A stretch of 34,747 nt of DNA, taken from contig ML210406.1 of assembly GCA_004369085.1 (NCBI GenBank), forward strand, positions 1 to 34,747, written 5' to 3'. Under the pieces are notes generated by a model that saw only the letters and a program-made list of their open reading frames with translations, searched no databases and was not told the DNA's origin. The position numbers and the translations under genes are program-made. How positions within the stretch are numbered: the first letter of the stretch is position 1; each line of letters begins with the position of its first letter. This DNA comes from Coprinopsis marcescibilis. Taxonomy: Eukaryota; Basidiomycota; Agaricomycetes; Agaricales; Psathyrellaceae. Below are positions 21,954 through 32,975 of the stretch, in pieces.

Positions 21954-24117
21954 ATGGACCATACGCGCGTGGTTCTGCACTATGGTTGGCCCCTCGTAGC
22001 GGCTCTCGTCCTCGCTGGGCTCGGCGCAAAGCTGACCTTCGGTCACAGGAAGAGAAACCCCAAAGGATTACCATTGCCTCCGGGTCCGAAAGGCTTACCT
22101 GTTATAGGCAACCTACTCCAGATTCCCCAGGTCAAGCCATGGCTTGTATACGATCAATGGGCACATAAATACGGTACGCACTCCTTCCCTCATATCCACG
22201 GCCGTACTCAAAATGCATGGATATGGATAGGCGACGTCATATACGTGGAAGCTATTGGCCAACCAATTATACTTTTAAACACCATGGCTGCCACCCTGCC
22301 TCTCCTCGAGAAGAAAGGGATGAATTACTCAGATCGACTTTATCTACCCACATTCAAAATGTAAGACGTCTATCTCAAGTTCATACCCAGTCTCACGCTC
22401 ACCGATGATCTGCAGCATGAAGCTTGATTGGAGCCTTGCGTTGCTAAACTATGGGCCAGAGTGGCGGGCTCACAGACGCGCTTTCCATCAGTCACTTAGC
22501 CCTACTATGATTCCTCCTTATCATGCGCTCATCGAAGAGGAGTGCCTCGTATTTCTCCGCAACCTTCTGACGAATCCAAGGGATTTTGCTGGACACACAC
22601 GATAGTAAGTAAACATCTGTCCCATAAACTGCGCTCGTTTACCAACAACCACAGTTACTTTGGCTCGGTCCTTATGCGCGTCTCCTACGGCGTCACCGAT
22701 TTCGAGTTCAACCGCCAACTGATCAACGACGCTGAAGTAGTTCTCCGCGCATTCTCCTCAGCGGTTGTCCCTGGCCGCATGCTCGTCAACAACTTTCCCT
22801 TCCTTCGGCACGTTCCAGATTGGTTCCCTGGAACTGGTTGGAAGCAGGTGTGCAATGAGGTCGGACGTCTCAATGATCGGGTTGTGAACAAGGGATTCAA
22901 CGAGGCTCAGTCGAGATACGTGAGCGACACTCGTTCTTGACATACGGAACATGTATCCCTGACGCACTCTGCAGAGGAACGAAACATCTCAGAGTGACCA
23001 TCCGAGCATCGTCGGAGGTCTACTGGAAGAGTTACCGCCAGAGACTGACCCTACATACGCAGAACGCGAGTATATTGTCCGATGTGTCGCTGCCCAGTCC
23101 TATACTGGTATGCTCCATCCTCTTCATACTAGGAACCTTTAACTGACAGGCCTTCAAGCGGGGTCCGATACTGTGGGTATGCATCCCAACACACTGCAGG
23201 TCACTGACTAACATCATATACCTCCTTTAGACCCTCACTGCCTCTCTCGCCCTTTTTGCAGCCTTAGCGTTACACCCGGCAGTGCAGGAGAAAGCACAAG
23301 CTGAGTTGGATTCCGTTCTCGGCGCCGAGAGGCTTCCAATAGCCAAAGATATCGAGAAGCTGCCATATATTCAAGCTATCGCCAAAGAAATTGTTCGGTG
23401 GTATACCGTCGTTCCTTTGGGTACGTTTCACACGCTCCTTTACATTTCTGTCTTGACCCAAGTCCCTGGTAAGGTGTGCCACACCTCTCGAAAGAAGATG
23501 ACGAGTACGATGGGTATTTCATCCCAAAAGGAACACTTATACAGGTTAACATCTGGTATGTGTAACTCGCCAAAGCCCTTGACCTGTATTTACCGGATTA
23601 TAGGTCGATTATGCATGACCCTGAAAACTACGATGACCCCCACGAATTCAGACCAGAGCGGTTCCTCAAGAACGGCAAGATTGATCCCTCCGTCATGGAC
23701 CCAGAGACAGCCATTTTTGGATTTGGCCGACGGTGAGGCAATCCTTCTTCTATCCCATCAGAAACCGCTCATGATAGTTCCCTACTTGCAAAGAATATGC
23801 CCTGGTCGACATCTTAGCAATGCATCCTTCGGTGTTATGCTCGCATCTGTTCTCGCAGTGTTCCATTTCGGCATCCCGAAAGATGAGGCTGGGAGGGAGA
23901 AGAAGCTCAAATTGGTCATGGGGTCCGACATGATTGCGTGAGTCCCTTTTTGTTGATGTATCTATCTTCTTTTCTGTCTTCCTTTTGGTCTCCGTTGTTT
24001 TAGGAACGAGATTTATTGAACTAAATCCCTCCTACATAACCCTTTTCCAGGCAACCGGAACCCTACGAGATTACGATCACCCCGCGCTCTGCGAGGCATG
24101 CGGCGTTGTTGGCTTGA
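21954..24117 (+). CDS. Cytochrome P450 monooxygenase (copy 4), intact
   Basis: This complete microsomal P450 has about 510 residues and about ten introns. A membrane anchor (residues 12-29, [18 protein letters not shown]) and the hinge [11 protein letters not shown] (residues 39-49) begin it. Spliced exons carry [51 protein letters not shown], the I-helix AGSDTT, the K-helix KEIVRW, FRPERFL and the haem loop FGFGRRICPGRH. The final intron after DMIA joins [21 protein letters not shown] to a TGA at 24115-24117. All joints are in phase with no lesion. It is divergent to the M50-like gene and is the best reference for reading the broken copies at 80-1443 and 2011-3373. Substrate unknown. Confidence 0.92.
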
Positions 24118-24626
24118 TTTGGACCCCTGCTCTTGTATTTTATGGCGGCGGCGGCGAACACCAATGTCCGTGTGTTCTGAACTGCTGCTATCATGTGAAC
24201 ATGGGCTTTACAACAATGGTGGCGATCCGTGACATGGTCTTACTGAGTCTGATGAGGTAGTTACGGCACACCAATAACGAAGTACATGAATACATACGCG
24301 AGATATGGAACTGAGATGGGGGTCGTGAGGCGTAACAAGAATAACATCGAAAACGTTACAAAATATAGACAACGAGATCCACAACGAAATCTATGCAATA
24401 GATAACCGGGTCCATCAGTATCATAACTCCTGAATACGAGAATAAGGTGATAAGTAGCTGGAGATCCTGCCGCACATAAGAGGTATCAAAACGAATGAGA
24501 ACGGGCATCTAGTGTGTCTAGGGTGAGATCGTATCAGTAACCAAACTTGATGAAAATTGAAATGTATGTCGGGGGTTAGTTAGGCTAGCATGTGGATGCA
24601 TGGCCAGGGGAGGACCAAAATAGGGA
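24118..24626. other. Intergenic between convergent P450 copy 4 and F-box gene
   Basis: Two 3' untranslated regions meet here. No coding signal or hairpin of note was found. Confidence 0.5.
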
Positions 24627-26390
24627 CTAAGCCATGTTAACAGCGCGCCTTGAGGGTACGTCTTCCTCCTCCCCATTGACAAAGATCTGCCTGATACTAG
24701 GACAGTTCTTGGCCACTGAGCGAATGAACACGTCTCTCCGCTCAGGCAGCTCAAAGGGGTCGTTGACCAACCCCTGTTCATAGACATACGTCCCAACAGA
24801 CATCATCGACAGCGTGACCAAGTCCAGCCTCGTCGTGTTCGTGAACGCCGCCAGCATTTTGGGTAGAGCGAGTACTAGTGACTGCGTGAGGACGTACTGG
24901 TTGACCTTGACCTCGAGCTCTGTGACGCAACTACCTGTAAAGGTGATTGAAGTGGGAGGGGTCAGTTGGTGGCTGAGGTCGGCCATGACACCTGTGAGAC
25001 TTGTGCTGGTATGGTCCTGATCAAGGTGCGCCGGTAGTTCCGTCCCGTTGCTTGACGATATTAGCCAGTCTGTGGCCCCAGATTGGAGGGCGACACTGAG
25101 GATGACTTCGGGCACGGTGCGTAATCGGAAGCAGATGGGAGCGAGGTCGTTATTGATGGCGTTGGACATAAATGGTGATCCCCGGCGGGTACGGTAGAGC
25201 ACCCGCACAGACTCCAGCGTTGCGATTGGGTCGAGAGGGGATGACAGTAAGGCTACGAGGGGCTCAACGGGTGCCCTGAGAAGTCGTAGATTACGAAGGA
25301 CATTTTGAGGGGGAGAGATGAGTTTCGGTATCCCGAACCCGAAGCTGAGCTCCTCTATCTTGGGGTGGCGGGCAAAGAAAGAGTAGAGGTCGCTTGAATT
25401 GATGGCGCAGAGGTTGATTGAGAGTTTGGTGAGGTTGGGGATATTTATGCAGGGGAGAAGGATGCTCCATGCTTGGGGAGTGAGGGTCTGCAGGTGATTG
25501 AACGAGACTGCCGTCAACGAAGGGAGACTTAGCCTGCTAAGGGTCCAACGGCACAGCGAAGGGTGGAATAGAACGGAGGAATGGATATGGAACGTTTCCA
25601 GTTTAGGAGCATAAAGCCCTAAGAAACGAACTGGCGCCAGAACGAGCCTCAAAGCACGTAATTTCCACCTGTGTAACGAGTTGAAACCGAGATACCCCTT
25701 CCCTATCGCACCCTCCACGCTTGCCGGGGATATACGACAATTCTGGCTGTCCGACCTAACAAGCAAGGATCGGCAGCCAGCTTTTCCCAGCAGGTCGTCC
25801 GTGAAACGTTCCCAATCCCTTGATAATGTCACAATCGACTCCAAGGAATCTATATCTGGTAACCGATCGTCGTGGTCGGATGCTGCAGCCTGGAGGTACC
25901 TCGCTGCTCCCATGCCTGCGCTCCGTTCACTAAACTTGATATGCGCCTCCTGAACGTGGCCGATTTTTTTGAGTGTCTGCTGCGCGAGGGCGTGTTTCTC
26001 CGAGTCTTCTGTGTTGCTTAGCCCGAATGTGTACACGAAGCGGTGGATGTCGAAGCTGAATTGGGCAGAGCGAATCGCTTTCATAGCCTGCTCGGAATGG
26101 ATGTTGCCCACTACAAAATCACCGTCGTGGTGAGTAACCCCTTGGCGAGCGAGGTAGGCGGGGAGGGCGATATGGTGGAGACATCTACACGCAAATGCTA
26201 CGCTGTAGACGTCGTCGTCGTCGAGAAAGCTGCAGATGGAGTGGATGACTTCTCGAGGCAGTTCAATGAGAACAATTGCACTGGGCGACATGGCATCGGT
26301 CCTAGAGGTCTCTATTGCAATTCTGCGACGAGAGAGGTCGTCCGGGAGTGCATGGTCGGGGTTGGAAGAGGTCGGTCGTGCTGTTGACAT
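24627..26390 (-). CDS. F-box protein with LRR-like C-terminal region
   Basis: A single exon of 587 residues. The segment IELPREVIHSICSFLDDDDV followed by YSVAFACRCLHHIALP (about residues 42-80) is an F-box, which binds Skp1 in SCF ubiquitin ligases. The rest has leucine-rich spacing typical of the fungal F-box/LRR-like proteins (RALRLVLAPVRFLGLYAPKL, LSRLSLPSLTAVSF, LTKLSINLCAI, LRNLRLLRAPV), a likely solenoid for substrate binding. The frame remains open for a few codons upstream of the ATG at 26390, which gives MSTARPTSSNPDHALP. The stop is TAG at 24629-24627. Agaricomycetes carry hundreds of such genes; the target cannot be inferred. No break is seen. Confidence 0.8.
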   Translation of the reverse strand: MSTARPTSSNPDHALPDDLSRRRIAIETSRTDAMSPSAIVLIELPREVIHSICSFLDDDDVYSVAFACRCLHHIALPAYLARQGVTHHDGDFVVGNIHSEQAMKAIRSAQFSFDIHRFVYTFGLSNTEDSEKHALAQQTLKKIGHVQEAHIKFSERSAGMGAARYLQAAASDHDDRLPDIDSLESIVTLSRDWERFTDDLLGKAGCRSLLVRSDSQNCRISPASVEGAIGKGYLGFNSLHRWKLRALRLVLAPVRFLGLYAPKLETFHIHSSVLFHPSLCRWTLSRLSLPSLTAVSFNHLQTLTPQAWSILLPCINIPNLTKLSINLCAINSSDLYSFFARHPKIEELSFGFGIPKLISPPQNVLRNLRLLRAPVEPLVALLSSPLDPIATLESVRVLYRTRRGSPFMSNAINNDLAPICFRLRTVPEVILSVALQSGATDWLISSSNGTELPAHLDQDHTSTSLTGVMADLSHQLTPPTSITFTGSCVTELEVKVNQYVLTQSLVLALPKMLAAFTNTTRLDLVTLSMMSVGTYVYEQGLVNDPFELPERRDVFIRSVAKNCPSIRQIFVNGEEEDVPSRRAVNMA

Positions 26391-27178
26391 CAACGCAGCT
26401 TGCAAGACCTTCTGCCAGTGAGTAGTGGCTTGAACGTGCCATAAACGATGCAGACAAACGGAATGTTGCTTGTCTGATTCGGTTAACAGTTAAAGTATAT
26501 ATGTAAGTTATCTGATGGTAAGTTTTGATAGGGAATGGAAGAAGATAACACGTACTTTATACCGCCTCTTCTTCACGAATCACACTTTGAAGGGAGACCG
26601 GGAGTCAAGATCTCCCTTTCTGGACGGCTCTATCGCAGTTGTGACCCTAAAAAGCGTACAGGTTGAACACGGTTGTTGTGGAGGTCAAGTTGTGGCACAC
26701 GACACGAGGCAACAAGCGACGGTCAAGTGGCAGAGTGCGAGTGAGCGTCTACGGCAGGTAGAAACGGCTAGCTTCACCCTGCTCGTGTCCCCGTGTCAAC
26801 GGGGGGACATTTAGGGGATTAATTCTGCCGTAACCACTGTTACATTCCCTGCATAGCAATCGATAACCAAAGGAGTTAGGAAGTCAGTTCTCACTGATTC
26901 AATTGACAGTGTGACTCAATGGATGTATGTGGATGAAAGGCAAGCGGCGGTATACCAAGCTCCGACCGGAACATTTCAACTCTGGGCATAAGATGAAAGG
27001 AATAAATAATCGGCACTGTCCCTAGTATCTACAAGGACAGGGAGGTACATGGAATTACAAGGAGGGCAAGGTATCGATACGACAAAAGAAACATAATCTT
27101 CATGAAAGATTCTCATTAATCGTCGGGGACCATAGAAAGGCCACAGTCGTGATCATTGGAAGCCTGCAAAAATATCTT
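26391..27178. other. Intergenic, F-box promoter and Rab 3' flank
   Basis: A TATA-like ATATATAC run on the minus strand at about 26495-26505 may serve the F-box gene. An open frame on + at 26515-26814 has no recognisable content. Nothing else is seen. Confidence 0.45.
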
Positions 27179-28205
27179 CTAACAGCATTTGCCACCCTTG
27201 TCGGCAGGCTCTGGGGCAGTAACACTGATACCCTGTGTAGGAGGCTCGATGTTCGTTGATGACGACTCGAGGGATTTGGCCGACACAATCCTGTAAATGT
27301 CTAAGAGGAACAAGGTTTAGAAACAGCTCTGGGAAGATGAGAGGTAAACTGACCAGTCAAAATCGTTTGGAAGGCACCTTCGACATTGGAAGCGTCCAGC
27401 GCTGATGTCTCGATGAATGACAGCCCATTCTCAGCTGCGGAAACCGATACAGTCAGGGGTTACTCCGAGTAGATACAGGGTCAACAACGCACTTGAGAAG
27501 GCCTTTGCCTCGTCTGTGGGGACGGCTCGAAGATGCTTCAAATCGCTCTTGTTGCCGACAAGCATTATCACGATGTTGGAATCCGCGTGGTCGCGAAGCT
27601 CCTTTAACCAACGGGTCACATTGACATAGGTGGCATGCTTTGCAATGTCGTAAACGAGGAGGGCGCCGACAGCTCCGCGATAATACCTGTTGAGAATATT
27701 GGTTCGATGGTCGAGTGAAGTATTGTGTATGGCTTACGCAGAGGTAATGGCCCGATAACGTTCTTGACCGGCTGCAAATGCAATGGCACAGTGTATCAGT
27801 GCCTCAAGGTCTGCATTCCAACATGAGGCAACTCACCTGTGTCCCAGATTTGAGCCTTCACTGTCTTTCCATCAACGTTTATTGACCTCGTGGCGAACTC
27901 CACACCAATGGTCGACTTAGATTCCAGATTGAACTCATTGCGAGTGAAACGCGAAAGAACTGGATTATTGTTGGTCAGAAATGGGCCCTTTCTGTGTAGA
28001 TTTGGCATATTTACGGTTACTGGGTGAGGAGAATTGTCAGTACAGTTAATTATGGGCCCACATGCTAGCGAAACGTACGATTTTCCGACACCAGAGTCAC
28101 CAATGAGGACGACCTGCACGATGAACAACATTTAGCCAATTTCGCCGCCATTTTGAAGTAAATCCCGTACTTTGAAGAGATAATCGTAGTTGCTGCCTTC
28201 CGTCA
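27179..28205 (-). CDS. YPT3: Rab11/Ypt3-family small GTPase
   Basis: Rab11-type GTPases drive traffic from the trans-Golgi and recycling endosomes to the plasma membrane. The start [12 protein letters not shown] leads to the P-loop GDSGVGKS, then [20 protein letters not shown] (switch I), [19 protein letters not shown] (switch II), the guanine motif GNKSD, ETSAL, and a C-terminal GGKCC for double geranylgeranylation. The block [20 protein letters not shown] is diagnostic of Rab11/Ypt3. About seven exons; the stop is TAG at 27181-27179. The one irregular point is the junction after GKS: the downstream exon begins near LSRFTRN, but no standard acceptor gives the expected GKSNLLSRF in frame (see findings). 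Everything else is canonical, so it is very probably functional. Confidence 0.93.
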
Positions 28206-29709
28206 TTGAATATTACTTTGCTGAGATGCTATCGTTTAAATGATAAGCGATTCGTCGTTGTTGTAGTCGTCGTCGTTGCGGTGCAACAGCCTGTGGCTGG
28301 GCAACGCCAGCATTCAGGCGGAGTTTGAACTTGGCTTCACCCCTGATTTCTTTCCACGACATTGAAAGTCGAGAAATCTTGTTGTCTATCTGACTCTATG
28401 TGACCTTTTCTCCGTCGCGAGCCACGGCATTTGATGATGTGGGGCTATGCGCTACTGAATACCTGAAGCAGGCGCTGTGCACTCTTCCTAGCTTCAGCAA
28501 CTAGTTGTCTCGGCTTCGATCGGTCCATTTCAGCCTGCCTTGTTTCTTCTGCCAGGTGTTCCTTGCTGGTTTAACTTCGCCTTCGAAAGTCTGGAAAGTG
28601 TGGAGCCTCTCGATATCTCCTTGGCCTTGTGGACTGGCTTATCTTGAATGACTGCCATTCTGGGGCTGCTGTGGATATGCCTGACATCCGACCGGCCTAT
28701 TGCCGCTTTGAACGAGTTTGACCATCTGAAACAACAAAACGCCGGCAAATATCAAGAAGGTCTGATATGATGTTCCTATACTCCAAGGTCCGCGATAACG
28801 TCGGTGAACTAATGCCTTAAGCTTGCTACTTTCATCAAATGAAATTCATACAGTACTACCAGGGCAGGGAACCGTATCCGCGCCATAGAGGTCTAGAGAA
28901 AACCTCTGCCCGCTTGTCTTATTCAGGCGAAAGAGAGAAAAGCTTCTGGTGAGGTTGTCAGTGTCCGTCCGCATCGGAGGCTCATTGATTCGCTGAGATG
29001 GTACTTGAAACACCAACTCTGTAAAGCTCAATAACCGTGCGCAAAGGTACTCAAGCTTTAAAGTGCACAATGGTACACGATGAGGAACTGGGCACAACAG
29101 CTGTTTCATGACCCGTTCCTTGGGGACAACTTGGCTTGATGGAGTGCAACTCGGTCAGAACGCTCGGGAAGCATATACCGTGAAGGGGTGACATGGCATG
29201 CCTCTTCCTACGACGTCTGGAAACCGTACAATGATTCGGATAAGGCCAAATGCTGTCATGTTCAGATCGGTAATCAAGCTTCAAGTCGCAGTGCGCCGCA
29301 GTCGCATGAAACGAACACAGGTGAGAGATTAGGCGCTTAAACAAGAATAACATGGTTAACCTTGACCTTGTTTGCTGTCATACCAATTGTAAATGTATCA
29401 TATATCCCGTTGGGTCAGCTATCTCGTTGAACGCCCAGCTCTGCTAATGCAAAGCTCTGCGAGTGCTCACACCAGAATTGAGAAGTCTTAAACACGAAGC
29501 AAGCTTGTCGGACACCTGTGTTCATCCGCTCGAAGTATTGCTGCGGGATAGATTTCTGGGTTAAGGTTAAGACTCAGTCTAAATAGCTTCTCAGACTATG
29601 CATATCAATTACTATCTTGATGACGTCGTGAAGTCTTTGTGGGGTGTATATGAACATCCCTGATTCCCGTGAAGCATCCGACCTATCGAAGGGACGACCT
29701 TCATTCGAG
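28206..29709. other. 1.5-kb intergenic region
   Basis: The region divides two divergent genes (Rab on -, P450-like on +). Bases 28255-28290 hold a short GTC/GTT triplet-rich stretch. Open frames on - at 28530-28748 and 28846-29353 have no recognised motif or splice chain. No RNA gene is seen. Confidence 0.45.
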
Positions 29710-30960
29710 ATGCTGCTCTTTTGTCTCTGGACTATAGTTGTGTTGACATTGGCGTGCATGCTATGTCTCATTATCTTACTTGCAAATCAAGGAAAGGCGA
29801 TAGGACATCGTAGGCTTGCTGGTATCAGCCTTCTACTAAGCCCCAAAGGCGCTTGCATCTCTGAAGTATTGATGGCGCGTTCCCGTCCAAATCAAAGACT
29901 CGTTCGTGCCTTTGGGTTGACTAACACCTTTGTCTCCCCTTCCACGAGTATTCACCGATCTTTCGTCGCCTCCGCGCGCACTCTGCTCAATGAAGCCAGC
30001 TCACGGGGATGGGAACACTTTGGTGATCTCGCTTCGCGAGCAGTTCATGTCGAACTTGCTTGCCCAAGGTCCACTGGTGGCTTTGGTGCTAAGATCGACT
30101 ATAGCATCTTCGTCCAGTGTGTAACCCTGCGGGTTATTCTCGTAGGTCTTCTCCAAGGCGATGGCTCAGTAGAAGACTTGGCCAGAGACGACATCCTTAC
30201 CTCCGCCAATCATATAAACCTACTCTGGCAGCTGTCAAAATCTCCTAACCCCATCCCCTCTCACCTCCTCCCCCAGCTCAATGCTTCATTGAGACGCATG
30301 CTCCCCAATTTAGAAGCATTTCCCAACCCGGTTGACATCGTTATCCCTGCCTGGGAGACGTTCTGGAGGGTTGTCGCTACCGCGATCGCATACTCTCATG
30401 TCGACCCCGCTTTGCGACGCCTCTTCTCGGAGCTCTATTTCTCCCCTACTGAGAGAGTATTCAAGGGATTTGAGCAGGGCAATGGCTCAATTTGCGTCAA
30501 GAACGTGATCGACGAAGCTATGAGGCTTCATCCGCCATCCAAGCACATCTCCAGGATTTCCCGACTCCGATTTCCCTTCAAGATCCTTCCACCGAGCATT
30601 ATACACCTCGTTGACAGCGCATTCCCTGGAGCTGTTTACGTTCAAGAACACGCAAACATACAAGCAACCCTCCTTTCTCCAGAAATATGGGGCCCGGATT
30701 GTGAGCAATTCAATCCACGGAGGTTCGCGCTACATGATCGCCCGGACCAGCAGGAGGCTCTCTCGTACATTTTCGGTGGGGGAAGAACCCGTTGCATTGG
30801 CGCTTCATGGGCTCCCATCGCAATCGGAATTGTGTCCAGTGCGATCCTCGAAGAATTGGATACCATGAAGGCGAAGATAGAACCTGGGACCTCGATTGGA
30901 GGAAGGAATGGCTGGGCGGGTTGGTGTATCGTTTCAGCGGAGAATCTCATTCTAACATGA
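29710..30960 (+). CDS. Intronless divergent cytochrome P450-like protein (paralog b)
   Basis: A single exon of about 416 residues, clearly paralogous to 14764-15999: shared RPNQRLVRAFG, TNTFVS-x-STSIH, LPQLNASLRR, PAWETFWRVVA and EAMRLHPPSKHI. The haem loop is FGGGRTRCIGASWAP, the K-helix ExxR lies in DEAMRLHPP, and the meander reads FNPRRF. The N-terminus has one membrane span (LFCLWTIVVLTLACMLCLII) and no PPGP hinge, so it is shorter than ordinary P450s. The start at 29710 aligns with the paralog; an in-frame ATG at 29650 would add 20 residues. The frame is fully open, which argues that the gene is under selection. It lies 14 kb from its relative, on the opposite strand. Function unknown. 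Confidence 0.82.
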   Translation: MLLFCLWTIVVLTLACMLCLIILLANQGKAIGHRRLAGISLLLSPKGACISEVLMARSRPNQRLVRAFGLTNTFVSPSTSIHRSFVASARTLLNEASSRGWEHFGDLASRAVHVELACPRSTGGFGAKIDYSIFVQCVTLRVILVGLLQGDGSVEDLARDDILTSANHINLLWQLSKSPNPIPSHLLPQLNASLRRMLPNLEAFPNPVDIVIPAWETFWRVVATAIAYSHVDPALRRLFSELYFSPTERVFKGFEQGNGSICVKNVIDEAMRLHPPSKHISRISRLRFPFKILPPSIIHLVDSAFPGAVYVQEHANIQATLLSPEIWGPDCEQFNPRRFALHDRPDQQEALSYIFGGGRTRCIGASWAPIAIGIVSSAILEELDTMKAKIEPGTSIGGRNGWAGWCIVSAENLILT

Positions 30961-31879
30961 CATCTTTCTTCTTGGCAAGCTCGCGAGAACGATCTTCGAC
31001 CCTGGCTTGAAGCAGACCGAATACACTTTTCTTATGCACTCTAACTTTTCTCGTCTATTGGCTCGCTCGCGGGGCATTCTTTCGCACTTTTGTTGTTGTG
31101 ACTAGTAACCACCCGACTGTCGATATTATATGAATATTGCACTTTTCTTGCGACTAATCCATCCGTTCTGTTAACAAGGCTCGCCTTGACGGTGGCCGAC
31201 TCGGACCCGTTGCAAACGGGCCGCTTGAACGCATGGATAATATTTTACACATGCAAAGGTTCTGTCAAAATGGTCAGGTAGGTGCAATCTCCGTTTTGAA
31301 GGCACACCTTTGGCCTAGCCACTCATAAGTGTAGTTGGCTCAGCTGAAGGAAGATTGTGCCCCGTAGTATCAGGCTAGCCGCTCCGTGGAAAGGATTTAC
31401 TACGCTGAAGGTCATCAATGATGCAGAAAGACGCAATGAAAGCCCAATTTGACTACGAAAACAGTGCACCAACCGCGGCTGATCATGGTGTGAGGAGCGC
31501 ACGGCCATATGTCTGGTAAATAATCGGGATGCTCTGGGAAGTTGAAACCAATATGTGCATGGAAGAAACGTAGGAGCAACGTTGGGGCAGAAAAATATGC
31601 CAACGCCAAGGCCTAAGAGCGTATAGGGACTCCAGCTGACACGACACATCGCCTTGCGTCGTTCCAAAGTTCAAACGGCCGAGCATGCTTCCCTGTAAGA
31701 ATGATGCTTAGCTGAAATAAATTCATCGAATCTGTCCGTTTATATAGCAAAGCCTGCTCCTCCTCAATTGCATGCATGATGTTTGTGAGTGGTCGAATTC
31801 ACATAAGACATTCTCACTGATATAGTGATACTACAATTGTATCCACCAATAGACTATTGACTTGAGTTCTCCGCGCCAT
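30961..31879. other. Intergenic between convergent P450-like gene and glyoxalase pseudogene
   Basis: No gene is supported. Short minus-strand frames at 31323-31690 lack motifs and splice partners. Confidence 0.45.
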
Positions 31880-32975
31880 CTACATTCGTTCCACAAATCT
31901 GATCTTCCCGTATGGTGTGCTAACTTCTTCAGGTGAATCCGCAAGGTTGCGGACGAAGATCCCGATTTCGTGGACACTGTGGTGAAATTGTCCTCTACTG
32001 CTCTCAAAGAATTGTTCCTCTGCGCGGTTGGATGGAACGCTCAAGAGAAGCTGTGGACTATTGTGACTGCCTTCGAGAGCGACGGGGCGATCGAGAGCCC
32101 ATTTAGTCTCCCGCAGAGAGATTTGTGCTGGTTGGTGACCAGTTACGGTTGTAAGCTGCCTTTGGCAAGTGCTCTACGAGTGCTCACTAACAAGCACCCT
32201 GATGTGGGCGACGCCAGTTGCTATTCAAGGGTGCTCAAGATTCGACGGAGGGTTGATTGGTACCTTGATAATTGCAACACAAACGCAGATAAATGATTCC
32301 ATGCGACATAATTCTTGGAAATTCGAACTCACGCGAAGCTCCCTCGTGGCCACATCCCCGCAGAAGAAAGTTAGAATCCCCATACTTTCCTGTCCTTGCA
32401 CAGAAGCAATGAGTCATTTGAGAACTTCTCCATCCGGTCGCACTCTTCCACCATCTACTTCGGGTAGGTAGGACACACCACCTCCCTCTTCCTTTCCTCG
32501 TCGGTTGATGGTCTTAGAGATACTGGGTAAACGGGTACCAGTTCCGAGAGAAAGGCAAAATCAATAAAGCCAGGTGTCTTCTGTGCCCATAGATGTGCAT
32601 CGCGCTTCGTTCGCTCGGGGGTTCCTTTCTTGTAATGTTCAGGAAGATGAGTGAAAGATATCAGCTCAAGATAGGCCCCGTCTGCGAGGATCTTTGGATC
32701 ATATGTCCAGAGGACGACAGATGGTTCTGGGGCACTGTTACTTACAACAAGGGCGTTGGCGGTCAGACCATCTGAATGAGTACCACCAGGCAAGACGCTG
32801 ATGAAAAGACTATTATGAACCCGAGAAACTAGGTGAAGAATGTCATAACTCACTGGAAGCCGATCTTCCGAAAGTCTTCCGAGACTTGGTCAACCGTGCC
32901 AGGGGGCGTAAGATGCACAATGTGGTCGACAGTATTGGTGTTTGGGTCCGCTAACAGTGCGCCAATGGGTGTCAT
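31880..32975 (-). pseudogene. Glyoxalase-like domain gene, decayed
   Basis: The start MTPIGALLADPNTNTVDHIV and then HLTPPGTVDQVSEDFRKIGF, LPGGTHSDGLTANALV, DGAYLELISFTHLPEHY and PGFIDFAFL match the glyoxalase-like (VOC, Glyoxalase_3 type) proteins common in fungi. Further exons continue with SISKTINRRGKEEGGGVSYL, PEVDGGRVRPDGE, FFCGDVATRELR, VPINPPSNLEHP and GVAHIRVLVSEH, ending in a TAG at 31882-31880. Lesions: a frameshift near 32525-32530, a TGA replacing the expected Trp at 32416-32414 (LKW to LK-stop), a TGA at 32227-32225 and a TAG at 32176-32174. Splice borders and most residues survive, so loss of function is fairly recent. The family's substrate is generally unknown. Sequencing error cannot explain four separate lesions easily. 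Confidence 0.85.

Noticed and set aside
31970..32296. Plus-strand open frame of about 108 codons
   Set aside because: It overlaps the minus-strand glyoxalase-like exon, which has clear family motifs; the plus frame lacks a convincing ATG and any motif.
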